Both the position numbers and the translations under genes were made by a program. Below, piece after piece: positions 45,360-54,867 of a stretch of DNA of 64,000 bases; position 1 is the stretch's first letter, and each line of letters starts with the position of its first letter. Source of the stretch: Alkaliphilus pronyensis (GTDB lineage: Bacteria > Bacillota > Clostridia > Peptostreptococcales > Natronincolaceae). Below the pieces are notes generated by a model, which was not told where the DNA came from, did no database searches, and saw only the letters and a list, made by a program, of their open reading frames with translations. Location of the stretch: assembly GCF_009017275.1 (NCBI RefSeq), contig NZ_WBZC01000019.1:43908-107907 (forward strand). Direction: 5' to 3'.

Positions 45360-45388
45360 GAACACGAGGGAAATGTCCCCTCTTATTC
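45360..45388. repeat. GGGGACAGTCCCC palindromic repeat, locus 5 (diverged)
   Basis: GAACACGAGGGAAATGTCCC followed by CTCTTATTC. Symmetry is weaker than in the other copies. It bounds the island on its riboswitch-proximal side. Confidence 0.7.
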
Positions 45389-45440
45389 TTAAAGAAAACT
45401 TAGCCCAGATGGAGTTTTAACTCCACCTGAACTCTAGTTG

Positions 45441-45510
45441 CCCTTATTTCGAAGCTTGGCGGCACTTATCTCCCGCTTAGAAGTGGGAGTGTTAGTAACG
45501 CCGCTGAGAT
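45441..45510 (+). repeat. Structured intergenic repeat, copy C
   Basis: The best-preserved copy. CTTATTTCGAAGCTT is followed by GGCGGCACTTATCTCCCGC and GGGAGTGTTAGTAACGCC. CTCCC/GGGAG gives an inner stem and GCGGC/GCCGC an outer stem; an alternative pairing TTATCTC/GAGATAA excludes the inner one. Matches copies at 15745 and 34932. Confidence 0.6.
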
Positions 45511-45750
45511 AAATATTAACTTTTTACATTGCAGTACTTCTACAGATTATAGTCCTTTTCCTGCCAAAAACAGTAAATAATATAAAGGTAGAAATGCAGG
45601 GATGGTTGGTACTTGTAGATGGGTACTCCAGTTTTTTTATTACTACAAAGATATAGTGCTGTAGTCTCAAAAAAAAATAGTAAGAAGTTACAAATTTCGA
45701 CAACTAAGAATGACATTTTTAGCTATAATTAAATAAACTACATTTTTTGA

Positions 45751-45823
45751 CAAAGGCAAACTTTGTGAAAGCAAAGGACGCAAAGCCACGGGTCTAAAGC
45801 AATAGCCATGATCGCCGGGTTGC
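45751..45823 (+). promoter_or_regulatory. c-di-GMP-I (GEMM) riboswitch
   Basis: The conserved GEMM core is plain: GGCAAAC, a first hairpin with GAAA tetraloop (CTTTGT-GAAA-GCAAAG), GACGCAAAGCCACGGG, TCTAA, ATAGCC and the closing GCCGGGTTGC that pairs back to GCAAAC. The nucleotide corresponding to Vc2 G20 appears to be G (45755), favouring c-di-GMP over cGAMP. A -10 like TATAAT lies at 45724-45729. It is followed within 15 bases by a terminator, so it controls transcription of the exported-protein operon. Confidence 0.92.
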
Positions 45824-45836
45824 AGTAAAATAGAAG

Positions 45837-45865
45837 CTTCATGCCTATACGGCATGGAGTTTTTT
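45837..45865 (+). terminator. Riboswitch expression-platform terminator
   Basis: CTTCATGCC pairs with GGCATGGAG (one G-T pair) around TATAC and is followed by six T residues. It sits between the aptamer and the first gene at 45913. Whether ligand promotes or prevents termination cannot be read with certainty. Confidence 0.85.
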
Positions 45866-45912
45866 GTTGCTTTTGTTCTTATGAAAAAATAAACATTAGA
45901 GAGGGTGGAAGG

Positions 45913-48900
45913 ATGAAAAGAATTGCAACTGTCTTGATAATTGTGCTGCTAATGCAGACGGTCTCTGCTGTAGGTTTGGACAATGTATATGTATACTCCA
46001 TGGAAATTAATGACATACATATTAATTTTCAAGACTCAGAGTCAACAACCCCTGGGGATTATCTTCCTGACATTGGAGAAGCTTATGGGAATCGAGGGGA
46101 GTATACCTATGGTTGGAACCAAGATCACAGTAATAATGGAGTGGTCTGGCCTGAACAGGCTGACGAAGCTTTAGCAACAGGGCTGTTTTTGAATCAAAAC
46201 AGTGTTTGGGAGCTTAAGCTCAATAATGGAATCTATGAGGTAACCCTAGGAGTTTACTCAGAGGAAGAAAAAAACATAGCCCTATCGGTTGAGGATAAAT
46301 CCTATTGGGATCAACGCCAAATAGAGGCTAATGAACTACTAGAAAAGACTTGTTCAATTGAGGTGACAGATGGCAAGCTAACCTTATATGCAGAAACAGA
46401 TGATACGCTAATTAGTTATATAAGTGTTGTTCCCAGTAGCGTGATAATTGAAGAAGAGGAGCCGATTGAAGAGCCAGATATAGAAACAGAAGAGGAACAG
46501 GAGGAAGAAGTTATAGAGGAAACTGAGCCTGAAGAAGAGGAACCAGTTGAAGAGCCAGATGTAGAAACAGAAGAGGAACAGGAAGAAGACATAGAGGAAA
46601 CTGAGCCTGAAGAAGAGGAGCCTGTTGAAGAGCCGGATATAGAAACAGAAGAGGAACAGGAGGAAGAAGACATAGAGGAAACTGAGCCTGAAGAAGAGGA
46701 ACCAGTTGAAGAGCCGGATATAGAAACAGAAGAGGAACAGGAAGAAGACATAGAGGAGACTGAGCCTGAAGAAGAGGAGCCAGTTGAAGCGTTGGATATA
46801 GAAATAGAAGAGGATTCTCAGCCTGATGAAGATCCAAAGGAAATAGATAAGCAGTTAGATGTATTAGTGAAGATGTACAATGCAAATCGTGCTTCTGAAA
46901 ATAATACTATTTATCCTTGGTTCCAAGTAGTAAACAGTGGAGAAGAGGTTATTCTGTTAAAGGATGTGAAAATTAGGTACTATTACACAATTGACGGAGA
47001 AAGGGACCAGCAGTTTTTTTGTGACTGGTCAAATATTGGAAGTGGAAAGATATCAGGGGATTTTGTAAAAATGGAACAGCCTTGGGAAGGGGCAAACTAC
47101 TACTTAGAAATCAGCTTTGAGGAGAGTGCTGGCTCCCTTTTACAGGAGGAAACTGTTGAGATACATGGAAGAATAGCCAAGTTAGATTGGAGCAATTATA
47201 CTCAGACTGATGATTATTCCTTTAATCAAAACGACACCACCTATGAGGAATGGGATAAGGTAACCCTTCATTATAAAGAAGATTTAATTTGGGGAGAAAA
47301 AGGCACTGAAAATGAACCTGAGCCAATTCCAACTGAGCCAGAGCTCACATTGAGGATGTTTAACAGTAATAGGAACGAAATAAGCAACACTCTTTTTATT
47401 CGCTATGAGTTGGAGAACACAGGTCAGCTGCCAGTTGATTTTAATGATATTAAAATACAGTATTTTTATACTGTGGATGGCAATAAACCCCAAAACTATT
47501 TTGTAGACTGGTCAACTATTGGTGCCTCTAATGTACTGGGGGAACTAATAGAGCTAGAGGAACCTTTAGATGGAGCAGATCATCTTTATCAAATCGGCTT
47601 TCAAGAGGATGCAGGTGTATTAGAGCCTGAAGAAAAAATTGAGATTCATTCTAGAGTTGCAAAATCAGATTGGAGTAATTTCAATCAATATAATGACTAT
47701 TCCTTTAATTCTGAAGCAAACAAGTACCAACAATGGGAAAAGGTAATATTATTGCTAAATAACGAAATCATTTCCGGTGAAGAATCAGAGGTATTACCTC
47801 CACCACAGGAGCCAGAAGAGCCACAGCAGCCTATTAAAATACAGATGTATAATGCGCAGCGAAATATGACCACCAACACAATATTCCCATGGTTTAGAAT
47901 CTATAATACAACTTCATCACCAATTGAACTAGAGGACACAATTGTTCGTTATTTTTTCACAACAGATGGGGAAGAACAACTTAACTATTATGTTGACTGG
48001 TCAAATGTTGGTGCATCAAATATTAAGGGTAAATTCAGTGAATTAGCTAAACCTCGTACCAATGGAGATCACTATTTTGAAATTGGTTTTGAATCCAGTG
48101 CTGGATCATTAGCTTCAGGTGAGTATGTAGAGATACATACTAGGCTTGCCAAAAATGACTGGAGTAACTTTGATCAGTCAAATGATTTTTCCTTTAACCC
48201 CGATTCCAATAGATATGAAGATTGGACAAAGGTAAATGGTTACTATGAAGGCTTCTTTGTATGGGGGGAAGCAGATTTCTTTGATATACCAGAGGGACTA
48301 ACAGCAGTAGCAACTGAAACAACTGTCAACTTAGAGTGGGAGCCCGTTGAAACGGCAGCACTATATGATGTGGAGGTAGATGGAGAAATAATATCTGTTG
48401 ACAGTGAAGGTAGTTATCTACATGAAGGGCTTTTACCTGGAACAATGCATACCTATAGAGTCCGTGCAAAAACCTCCACTGTTACAGGTGGATGGTCAGA
48501 GTCATTAGAAGTGTTTACCATACCTGGTGTACCCCAAGGATTACAGGCCCACAGCACCAGTGAATCGGTGAATCTCAGCTGGGACCCAGTCCCTGGAGCA
48601 TTAGGCTATGAGGTAGAAATCTATGGAGAGCCTATTGATGTTGGTTCTTCCCTCAGCTATAACCATACAGACTTAAACCCCAATACCCAAACTACCTATC
48701 GGGTTAGGGCTAAAAATGAAAGTGGTATAGGGCAATGGAGTTCAATTATAGCCCATTCAACCTTGCCAGCAGTTCCATCAGGCTTGAAGGGAAATGCCAG
48801 TTCTAATAGCGTAACGGTTACTTGGAACTCAACTCCAGGAACTTCTACATATGATCTGGAAGTTGATGGTTCAATTCTTGAGGGATTAACTCAACCAAGC

Positions 48901-50559
48901 TTCCAACATGCAAATTTAAATCAAAATGAAGTTCATCAGTATCGAGTAAGAGCAAGTAATGCATTAGGAACAAGTCAATGGTCTGATTTGATTATAGTTC
49001 AGACTTTACCAGAAACACCTAAAAATCTAACAGGAATAGCAACACAGAATCAAATTTCCCTTTCATGGGATTGTGTTGAAGGTGCAACAGCCTACGATAT
49101 ACAAGCGGATGGAGTGACAATAGAAGATATCACATTACCTGAATATACCCATGTAGACCTTGCGCCAGATTCTAAACATGCCTATCGAGTAAGGGCAAAG
49201 AATAATTCAATAGTAGGGCAATGGAGTGAGCTTGTAACCTTAACTACCCTATTAGATGGAGAAATTATAGTATATGCCAATCCATCTAGTTCACAAATAG
49301 AACTTACCTGGAACATGGTAGCTGGAGCTTTGTCCTACGACGTTGAGGTAGATGGCGTCATTATAGATAATGGTCTTAATACAGCCTATACACACAAAGA
49401 TCTTCTTCCAAATACAACCCATACCTACCGAGTTAGAGTTAGAAGTGAAGGTGGATTTGGCCAATGGAGCGAAGCTGTAACTGCTAAAACCATATTTGGC
49501 ACACCACAAAATTTACAGGCTATAGCAGATAGAAGCTCAATTGTATTAACATGGCAAGGGGTAGATGGTGCAACAGGCTATGATGTATTTGCTGATGGAG
49601 AGGTATTTGATAATAAAGGAGATACCTCCTATCACCATAGTGGATTAGAGCCCTATTCCTGGCATGTATATAGAGTAAGAGCCAAGGGCGATGGAATTAT
49701 AGGTGAATGGAGCCCTCCAATTACTATTCCAACCTTAATTGGTACTCCACAAAATCTCAAAGGGAAGGCCGAAAGTAATCAAATTAGCCTTGACTGGGAC
49801 TCAGTTGCCCATGCTTCCTATTATGAGATCGAAGTGGATGGCAAAATAATTAAATCTACCTCATCCAGTTCCTTTACCCATGAAGGGTTAGAAGTAAATA
49901 AGCTTTATACCTATAGAATCAGAGCAATTGTAGAAGATGAAAGACCAGAATGGAGTAATATTAGTAGATGGAGTAGATCACTAGAAATTGCAACGCTACC
50001 AGGTCCTCCAACTAATTTAAAAGCTGAAGCAAATACCCATTCTATCACACTTACATGGGATCATATGGAAGGAGCCAGCAGCTACGATGTTGAAGTGGAT
50101 GGGATTGTTGAGGAGGGAATAACTACTGCTAGCTATACTGTTGACGGATTAAAACCAAACACCTATCACAGCTTTAAAGTAAGGGTACATGATGGTGATA
50201 CATTGAGTGAATGGAGTGAAGTACTTGAAAAAAACACCCTACCAGAGCTAACAATTCAGGTAGCAAAGGATAATTTATTCCATTTTGTGGTGGTAGCTCC
50301 GCCAAAGGCCGATGAAAGCCCATTGACTATTACAGTCACCTACGATTCGGAAGCTGTTCAGGTACTGGATTTATCTGCAAACACGCCTGAAGTTATTCTT
50401 GAAACTGGCAATATACCTGGCACCAATATTACTGTCACTGAGTTTTCAACAGGAAAGATAGTTTACCAAGTTGATGGTGCTGATAAAACAACTGTTAATA
50501 GTATACAATTCTTGTCCCTATCAAATGAAGATTCAAAAATTACCTATAGGATTGAGTAA
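45913..50559 (+). CDS. Large exported CBM3/FN3 adhesin-like protein with cohesin-like C-terminus
   Basis: 1548 residues. Order: signal peptide (MKRIATVLIIVLLMQTVSAVG); malectin-like module (about 25-175; INFQDSESTTPGDYLPDIGEAYGNR-type opening and YGWN); acidic Glu/Pro repeats (about 180-300); three CBM3 modules with the DWSNIG / RIAKLDWSNY / DYSFN pattern; eight FN3 modules (about 800-1430) each ending in a YRVRA-type strand plus W-S; and a roughly 100-residue cohesin-like end (TVTYDSEAVQVLDLS ... IPGTNITV). No LPXTG or catalytic domain seen. It should be a polysaccharide-binding surface or matrix protein. ATG 45913 with GGGTGGAAGG is preferred to the open frame from 45841, which would run through the terminator. 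First gene of the c-di-GMP riboswitch operon. Confidence 0.88.
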   Translation: MKRIATVLIIVLLMQTVSAVGLDNVYVYSMEINDIHINFQDSESTTPGDYLPDIGEAYGNRGEYTYGWNQDHSNNGVVWPEQADEALATGLFLNQNSVWELKLNNGIYEVTLGVYSEEEKNIALSVEDKSYWDQRQIEANELLEKTCSIEVTDGKLTLYAETDDTLISYISVVPSSVIIEEEEPIEEPDIETEEEQEEEVIEETEPEEEEPVEEPDVETEEEQEEDIEETEPEEEEPVEEPDIETEEEQEEEDIEETEPEEEEPVEEPDIETEEEQEEDIEETEPEEEEPVEALDIEIEEDSQPDEDPKEIDKQLDVLVKMYNANRASENNTIYPWFQVVNSGEEVILLKDVKIRYYYTIDGERDQQFFCDWSNIGSGKISGDFVKMEQPWEGANYYLEISFEESAGSLLQEETVEIHGRIAKLDWSNYTQTDDYSFNQNDTTYEEWDKVTLHYKEDLIWGEKGTENEPEPIPTEPELTLRMFNSNRNEISNTLFIRYELENTGQLPVDFNDIKIQYFYTVDGNKPQNYFVDWSTIGASNVLGELIELEEPLDGADHLYQIGFQEDAGVLEPEEKIEIHSRVAKSDWSNFNQYNDYSFNSEANKYQQWEKVILLLNNEIISGEESEVLPPPQEPEEPQQPIKIQMYNAQRNMTTNTIFPWFRIYNTTSSPIELEDTIVRYFFTTDGEEQLNYYVDWSNVGASNIKGKFSELAKPRTNGDHYFEIGFESSAGSLASGEYVEIHTRLAKNDWSNFDQSNDFSFNPDSNRYEDWTKVNGYYEGFFVWGEADFFDIPEGLTAVATETTVNLEWEPVETAALYDVEVDGEIISVDSEGSYLHEGLLPGTMHTYRVRAKTSTVTGGWSESLEVFTIPGVPQGLQAHSTSESVNLSWDPVPGALGYEVEIYGEPIDVGSSLSYNHTDLNPNTQTTYRVRAKNESGIGQWSSIIAHSTLPAVPSGLKGNASSNSVTVTWNSTPGTSTYDLEVDGSILEGLTQPSFQHANLNQNEVHQYRVRASNALGTSQWSDLIIVQTLPETPKNLTGIATQNQISLSWDCVEGATAYDIQADGVTIEDITLPEYTHVDLAPDSKHAYRVRAKNNSIVGQWSELVTLTTLLDGEIIVYANPSSSQIELTWNMVAGALSYDVEVDGVIIDNGLNTAYTHKDLLPNTTHTYRVRVRSEGGFGQWSEAVTAKTIFGTPQNLQAIADRSSIVLTWQGVDGATGYDVFADGEVFDNKGDTSYHHSGLEPYSWHVYRVRAKGDGIIGEWSPPITIPTLIGTPQNLKGKAESNQISLDWDSVAHASYYEIEVDGKIIKSTSSSSFTHEGLEVNKLYTYRIRAIVEDERPEWSNISRWSRSLEIATLPGPPTNLKAEANTHSITLTWDHMEGASSYDVEVDGIVEEGITTASYTVDGLKPNTYHSFKVRVHDGDTLSEWSEVLEKNTLPELTIQVAKDNLFHFVVVAPPKADESPLTITVTYDSEAVQVLDLSANTPEVILETGNIPGTNITVTEFSTGKIVYQVDGADKTTVNSIQFLSLSNEDSKITYRIE
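46440..46810 (+). repeat. In-frame tandem acidic repeats
   Basis: Four to five head-to-tail copies of a 75-78 bp unit encoding roughly IEETEPEEEEPVEEPD-IETEEEQEE. Copies differ by single codons and by one-codon length changes, a sign of recent expansion/contraction. They form a charged linker between the malectin-like and CBM3 modules. Confidence 0.9.
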
Positions 50560-50610
50560 AATCAGAGTTAATTAAAAGTAATTTATTACAATCTAAAAGG
50601 AGACTTTTCT

Positions 50611-53600
50611 ATGAAACGTTATAGAATTTTGTTTAGTATTTTTCTAATTCTTACCCTCCTGATTCGACCACTGCCAGTATCAGCTGCCAATAAGCTAGAT
50701 ATAGTTTTTATAATAGATCGTTCAGGAAGTATGGGTTCCAGCATTAACAATGTCAAAAACCAAATCAGTGACTTTACAGATTTATTAGAGGGTCAGGGGA
50801 TTTCCTATCGACTTGGACTGGTCACCTATGAAGACGATGTTACTGTATATCCCCTTACTAGTAATGTCAATAGATTTAAAAGAGACTTAGGTAGGATTGA
50901 TGTTTCCGGGGGTACAGAAAATGGTTTAGATGCTATTTATGATGCGGTAAATAGCTACATATTCGATATTAGTGCAGCTAAGTACTTTGTGCTTATAGGT
51001 GATGAAAGAATATATAGTGATTATGGGCGGACGGAAAATTCAATCAAGAACCTATTGAAAAATAACAACATTATATTAACTAGTATTGGCCCAAATTCAA
51101 GTTCAGATCCAGCCAAATCACAATTAAAAAGCATTAGTGATGCAACTGGAGGATTGTACTTAGATCTGGACAGTGATTTTAAAGATAGCTTAACCTCTAT
51201 TTTTGACCAAATTCAGACTATCCCAACCCTTGATATTGTATCGCCAACACCAAATCAAGTGATTAGTGGGTTAAACACAGCCTTTATCCCTGTTGTAAAT
51301 GTGGCTGACCCCGACAGTGATAGACTGACCTTCTCATTATATGTAGACAGTGAGACGAGCCCTAGACAGACGAAAACTGTTACCAATAGCACTAACTCCC
51401 AAATGGTTAGCTTCGATGCCATGAACATGGGCGGTTTAGTTGAGGGAAATCATAGCCTTCGTTTTGAAGTTAATGATGGAACAGCAACTGTTCAGGAGAT
51501 AGTCAACTTCCAAATTGATAAAACACCACCACAATTAGGAGTGACGAATGTAACTGCAACAGCCAATAGTATAACTATGACAGGAAGTGCTACAGATGCA
51601 AGGGCAGGGATGAATCATCTTCCCTATCGATATACAGTAGGTACTACTTCAAGCAACTGGACTTCATTAACCTCATACACAAGAGGATCATTAAGCCCCA
51701 ATACTGCCTATACAACCAAATTTGAGGCAAGGGATAAGGTGGAGTTAACGTCAGTAAAAAGTCAGACTGTTTATACCTTAGCCCAAATTCCTTCATTTAC
51801 AATTCAAAACCAACAAACCGATAGCTTGGAGCTGCTTTTTAATGATAACAATCCTGGAACAACTCAATATCAGGTTAAGGTAGGTAGCAAATATGTAAGT
51901 AGTACTGGTACCCTGACAACGACCCCTACGTGGATTACAGCAACAGAACGCAGGGTTACCATAAAGGGTCTTTCTGCCAATACAAGCTACTTAATTGAAG
52001 GAAAGGCACGAAACCATGCAGGTATAGAAACTAACTATTCACCAAGGGTGACTGGTATCACCATAGGAGATCCACCTAAGAACATTACATTAGATTCTTC
52101 ACAAACATCAGTCACCATAAGCTGGTCGCCAGTGGTAGGGGCAACAGGCTACGATGTAGAAGCCGATGGAATTATCGTGGATAACGGTAATCTTACTACC
52201 TATATTCATCAAAACCTAATCCCTAACACACAACATCAATATAGGGTTAGGTTAAAAAATGGTGGAGGAACAGGAAATTGGAGCTCACTTTATTCAATTA
52301 CTACCCTACCCTATCCTCCAGCTAGTCCAGAAAATTTAAACTTGATACCAAGTCAAAGAAGTATTCAGTTGGAATGGGATTCCGTACCAAATGCAGACAG
52401 CTATGAAGTAGAGGCCAACGGTAGCATCATTTATTCCGGTGACCAAACCTCCTACCTATATCAGCAGTTAACCCCCAAAACCAGCTACAGCTTTAGAATA
52501 AGGGGAGTCAATCGTGGAGGGGCAGGTGAGTGGAGCCAAGAGTATTCAATAGATACACTTCCAGATCCACCTACAGAACCGGTTAATATCACCACAAATA
52601 TTACTAAAGATTCAGTAAGGGTACAATGGCCCAGTGTTGAGGGGGCTACAGCCTATGAAATTGAGGTGGATGGTTTAATTTTAGAAAATGAAGATAACAC
52701 ATTTTATCTCCATGAAAGCCTATTACCTTTATCCGGTCACACCTACAGAGTAAGGGCTAAAAATAGTGGAGGGAAAAGTCCATGGAGTGTGGCAATCAAT
52801 GTAACAACACATCCAGAAGCCCCTGTGGTACCTACTAACATTATGACTACTTCAGATAGCAGTAGTATCAATCTTACCTGGTATCAGGTTGCCTATGCTG
52901 AAAGCTATGAAATAGAAATAGATGGAGTAACAGTTGTTAATGTGGAGGATACAATTTTTACCCATAGTGGATTAAACACCAATGACCAGCACAGCTATCG
53001 AGTTAGGGCGAGAAATATAAGTGGTGTCAGCCCATGGAGTAAACCAGTAACAATGTCCACCATGGGTGATGAAGCAGTGGCATTAACAAACCTTGTTGCT
53101 GTGGTGACCAATCATTCAATCATGCTTTCTTGGGATGCTGTGGCCTATGATAATAGGTTTGAAATAGAGGTAGATGGAGTCTTAATGGATAACGATCAAA
53201 ATACAACTTATAATCATACAGGACTTCAAGCAGAGGAATACCATACCTATAAAATTCGTGTAAAGGATCAAACGGGAGATCCCCAATGGTATGTTGTTCT
53301 TTCCCTAGCTACATTACCAAATCCCCCCGATGCACCAGGGGAAATAGAGGCCTTTGCCACAGACACATCGATAGAGCTTCGATGGGATAGGGTGGAAGGG
53401 GCTACAGGTTATGATATTGAAGTGAATGGAACAGTTTTGGATAATGGAACATTAGAAAGCTATATACATGATCAGCTTACACCAGCCACTACCTATTACT
53501 ATCGGATCAGGGCAAAAAATATGACTGGGGTGACCGCCTGGAGTCCTCTTCTATCAAAGAGCACCACTAGTCCCACCTATGTTGTTGATGGAAAGCTGGA

Positions 53601-53907
53601 GGAAAACTTTGAGATGTCATTGTTAGCATATCATGTACAGGATTTCAGCCAAATGACCTTCGTGGTAACCTATGATCCTGACGAAGTAGAGGTTGTGGAT
53701 TTATATGGATTTACAATAGAAGAAGAAAGTTTGATTACAGGAGTCATTCCTGGAACCAATATTGAGGTCAATCACACCGAAGGTAGAATCGAGTACAGGG
53801 TTCAACAATCTGTTCTTCCAGGAACCTCTTGGACAGGTGAAATATCGGGAATTATATTTAAATCAAAAATTGATGGCGAGATAAACATAGATTTTATTTT
53901 AGAATAA
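50611..53907 (+). CDS. Exported VWA/FN3 protein with cohesin-like C-terminus
   Basis: 1098 residues. Signal peptide (ILFSIFLILTLLIRPLPVSA). A von Willebrand A domain (about 28-205) with an intact MIDAS start DRSGSMGSS and the later Thr/Asp positions (SGGTENGLDA). Then an Ig/cadherin-like module (TPNQVISGLNTAFIPVVNV), two divergent and six clear FN3 modules, and the same C-terminal module as the upstream protein (FVVTYDPDEVEVVDLYG ... IPGTNIEVNHTEGRIEY). A metal-dependent adhesion role is likely. AAAGGAG precedes the ATG; it starts 51 bp after the first gene. Confidence 0.87.
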   Translation: MKRYRILFSIFLILTLLIRPLPVSAANKLDIVFIIDRSGSMGSSINNVKNQISDFTDLLEGQGISYRLGLVTYEDDVTVYPLTSNVNRFKRDLGRIDVSGGTENGLDAIYDAVNSYIFDISAAKYFVLIGDERIYSDYGRTENSIKNLLKNNNIILTSIGPNSSSDPAKSQLKSISDATGGLYLDLDSDFKDSLTSIFDQIQTIPTLDIVSPTPNQVISGLNTAFIPVVNVADPDSDRLTFSLYVDSETSPRQTKTVTNSTNSQMVSFDAMNMGGLVEGNHSLRFEVNDGTATVQEIVNFQIDKTPPQLGVTNVTATANSITMTGSATDARAGMNHLPYRYTVGTTSSNWTSLTSYTRGSLSPNTAYTTKFEARDKVELTSVKSQTVYTLAQIPSFTIQNQQTDSLELLFNDNNPGTTQYQVKVGSKYVSSTGTLTTTPTWITATERRVTIKGLSANTSYLIEGKARNHAGIETNYSPRVTGITIGDPPKNITLDSSQTSVTISWSPVVGATGYDVEADGIIVDNGNLTTYIHQNLIPNTQHQYRVRLKNGGGTGNWSSLYSITTLPYPPASPENLNLIPSQRSIQLEWDSVPNADSYEVEANGSIIYSGDQTSYLYQQLTPKTSYSFRIRGVNRGGAGEWSQEYSIDTLPDPPTEPVNITTNITKDSVRVQWPSVEGATAYEIEVDGLILENEDNTFYLHESLLPLSGHTYRVRAKNSGGKSPWSVAINVTTHPEAPVVPTNIMTTSDSSSINLTWYQVAYAESYEIEIDGVTVVNVEDTIFTHSGLNTNDQHSYRVRARNISGVSPWSKPVTMSTMGDEAVALTNLVAVVTNHSIMLSWDAVAYDNRFEIEVDGVLMDNDQNTTYNHTGLQAEEYHTYKIRVKDQTGDPQWYVVLSLATLPNPPDAPGEIEAFATDTSIELRWDRVEGATGYDIEVNGTVLDNGTLESYIHDQLTPATTYYYRIRAKNMTGVTAWSPLLSKSTTSPTYVVDGKLEENFEMSLLAYHVQDFSQMTFVVTYDPDEVEVVDLYGFTIEEESLITGVIPGTNIEVNHTEGRIEYRVQQSVLPGTSWTGEISGIIFKSKIDGEINIDFILE

Positions 53908-53929
53908 TGATTAGAAATGAGGAATGTAG

Positions 53930-54865
53930 ATGCTTAAGGAAAAAGGTAATCATACAAGATTCATTGCATTATTGTTAGGGATGGCGTTGATTGCACCACT
54001 ATTTATCTATGCTGTGGATATGCCAAATATTAAAGATACGTTGCCCCTTCAAGGGGAGACTGTTAAAGCAGTCAATCAGGAAGAAGAGAACAGAATTGCC
54101 GCAGAAATCTCTAATTTAACAGGGGTAAAAACCTCAATCATACATGACCTTAGAAAAGAAGGCAACAGCTGGAATAAGATTTTAAGCTATTTAGGTGAAG
54201 CAGATTTGGTAGAGGAACCAGTCAATAGAGACACACAGCTTCTTAATTCTGGACTAACAAATGAATTTTTAACAGCTCTTTTCGCTGAAGGCTTTAGAGA
54301 AGAAGAGGTATTAGAAGCCAAAATATTAGCAGAACGAGTTCAGTTTCAGCTGTATGAAATTAAAAGAACCATAGAAACTGACGTGATGGCAGAAATAGAG
54401 AGTAATAATGAAAATCAAGAGGAGAACAAAAGGCTTCGACAGCTTTACGAAGGGTTTAAACTGGAAGATGCCATCACCCTTGTCCTAAGGCTGGATAAAA
54501 GATTAGGTAGTAAAGAGGCTGCACTGGAGGAATACCTTATCTCCCTCCAGTTAGATATTTATCTGAAGGATTATGTAGAACTATGGGAGGACTATTTAGA
54601 CCTGAAAGGAGAAAAAGGGGTAGGAATTGATCCAATTACCCTTCATGATTTAGAGGAGGTAACCTTGAAGACTATTCAAGAAGGTAATAACCATGACATT
54701 TCCCTTGAGTCATTTAGTCCTAAGGAAGTTGAAATACCCGTTTTCAATCATTCAAAAGAATCTCCTATTTCATCAAATCAGGTAGTAAAGCCTCATAATC
54801 CAGCACAACAGATTATGGATGAGATTAATAAACTAAATCCTAACTATACTACAAAGGAGCGTTAA
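53930..54865 (+). CDS. Exported helical protein of unknown function (pair member 1)
   Basis: 311 residues with a signal peptide or anchor (RFIALLLGMALIAPLFIYAV). The remainder is predicted mostly helical and acidic. A motif TGVKTSIIHDLRKEGNSWNKILSYLG (residues about 63-88) resembles KSGEDFTSLIHRLQEGESWRQITEELN of the next protein, and FAEGFREEEVLEAKILAE resembles its YTSLGLSEEKIVEGLVLAN. No family recognised. It lies 22 bp after the VWA gene and 2 bp before its partner. Confidence 0.7.
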   Translation: MLKEKGNHTRFIALLLGMALIAPLFIYAVDMPNIKDTLPLQGETVKAVNQEEENRIAAEISNLTGVKTSIIHDLRKEGNSWNKILSYLGEADLVEEPVNRDTQLLNSGLTNEFLTALFAEGFREEEVLEAKILAERVQFQLYEIKRTIETDVMAEIESNNENQEENKRLRQLYEGFKLEDAITLVLRLDKRLGSKEAALEEYLISLQLDIYLKDYVELWEDYLDLKGEKGVGIDPITLHDLEEVTLKTIQEGNNHDISLESFSPKEVEIPVFNHSKESPISSNQVVKPHNPAQQIMDEINKLNPNYTTKER

Positions 54866-54867
54866 CC

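Noticed and set aside
41237..45388. CRISPR array from the regularly recurring GGGGACAGTCCCC units
   Set aside because: Units are spaced by hundreds of bases with genes between them, not by short unique spacers, and no cas genes are present.
46416..46885. Long open frames on the minus strand, rich in Ser or Leu/Pro
   Set aside because: They are mirror images of the acidic GAA/GAG tandem repeats of the plus-strand adhesin gene; no ribosome binding site and low-complexity content.
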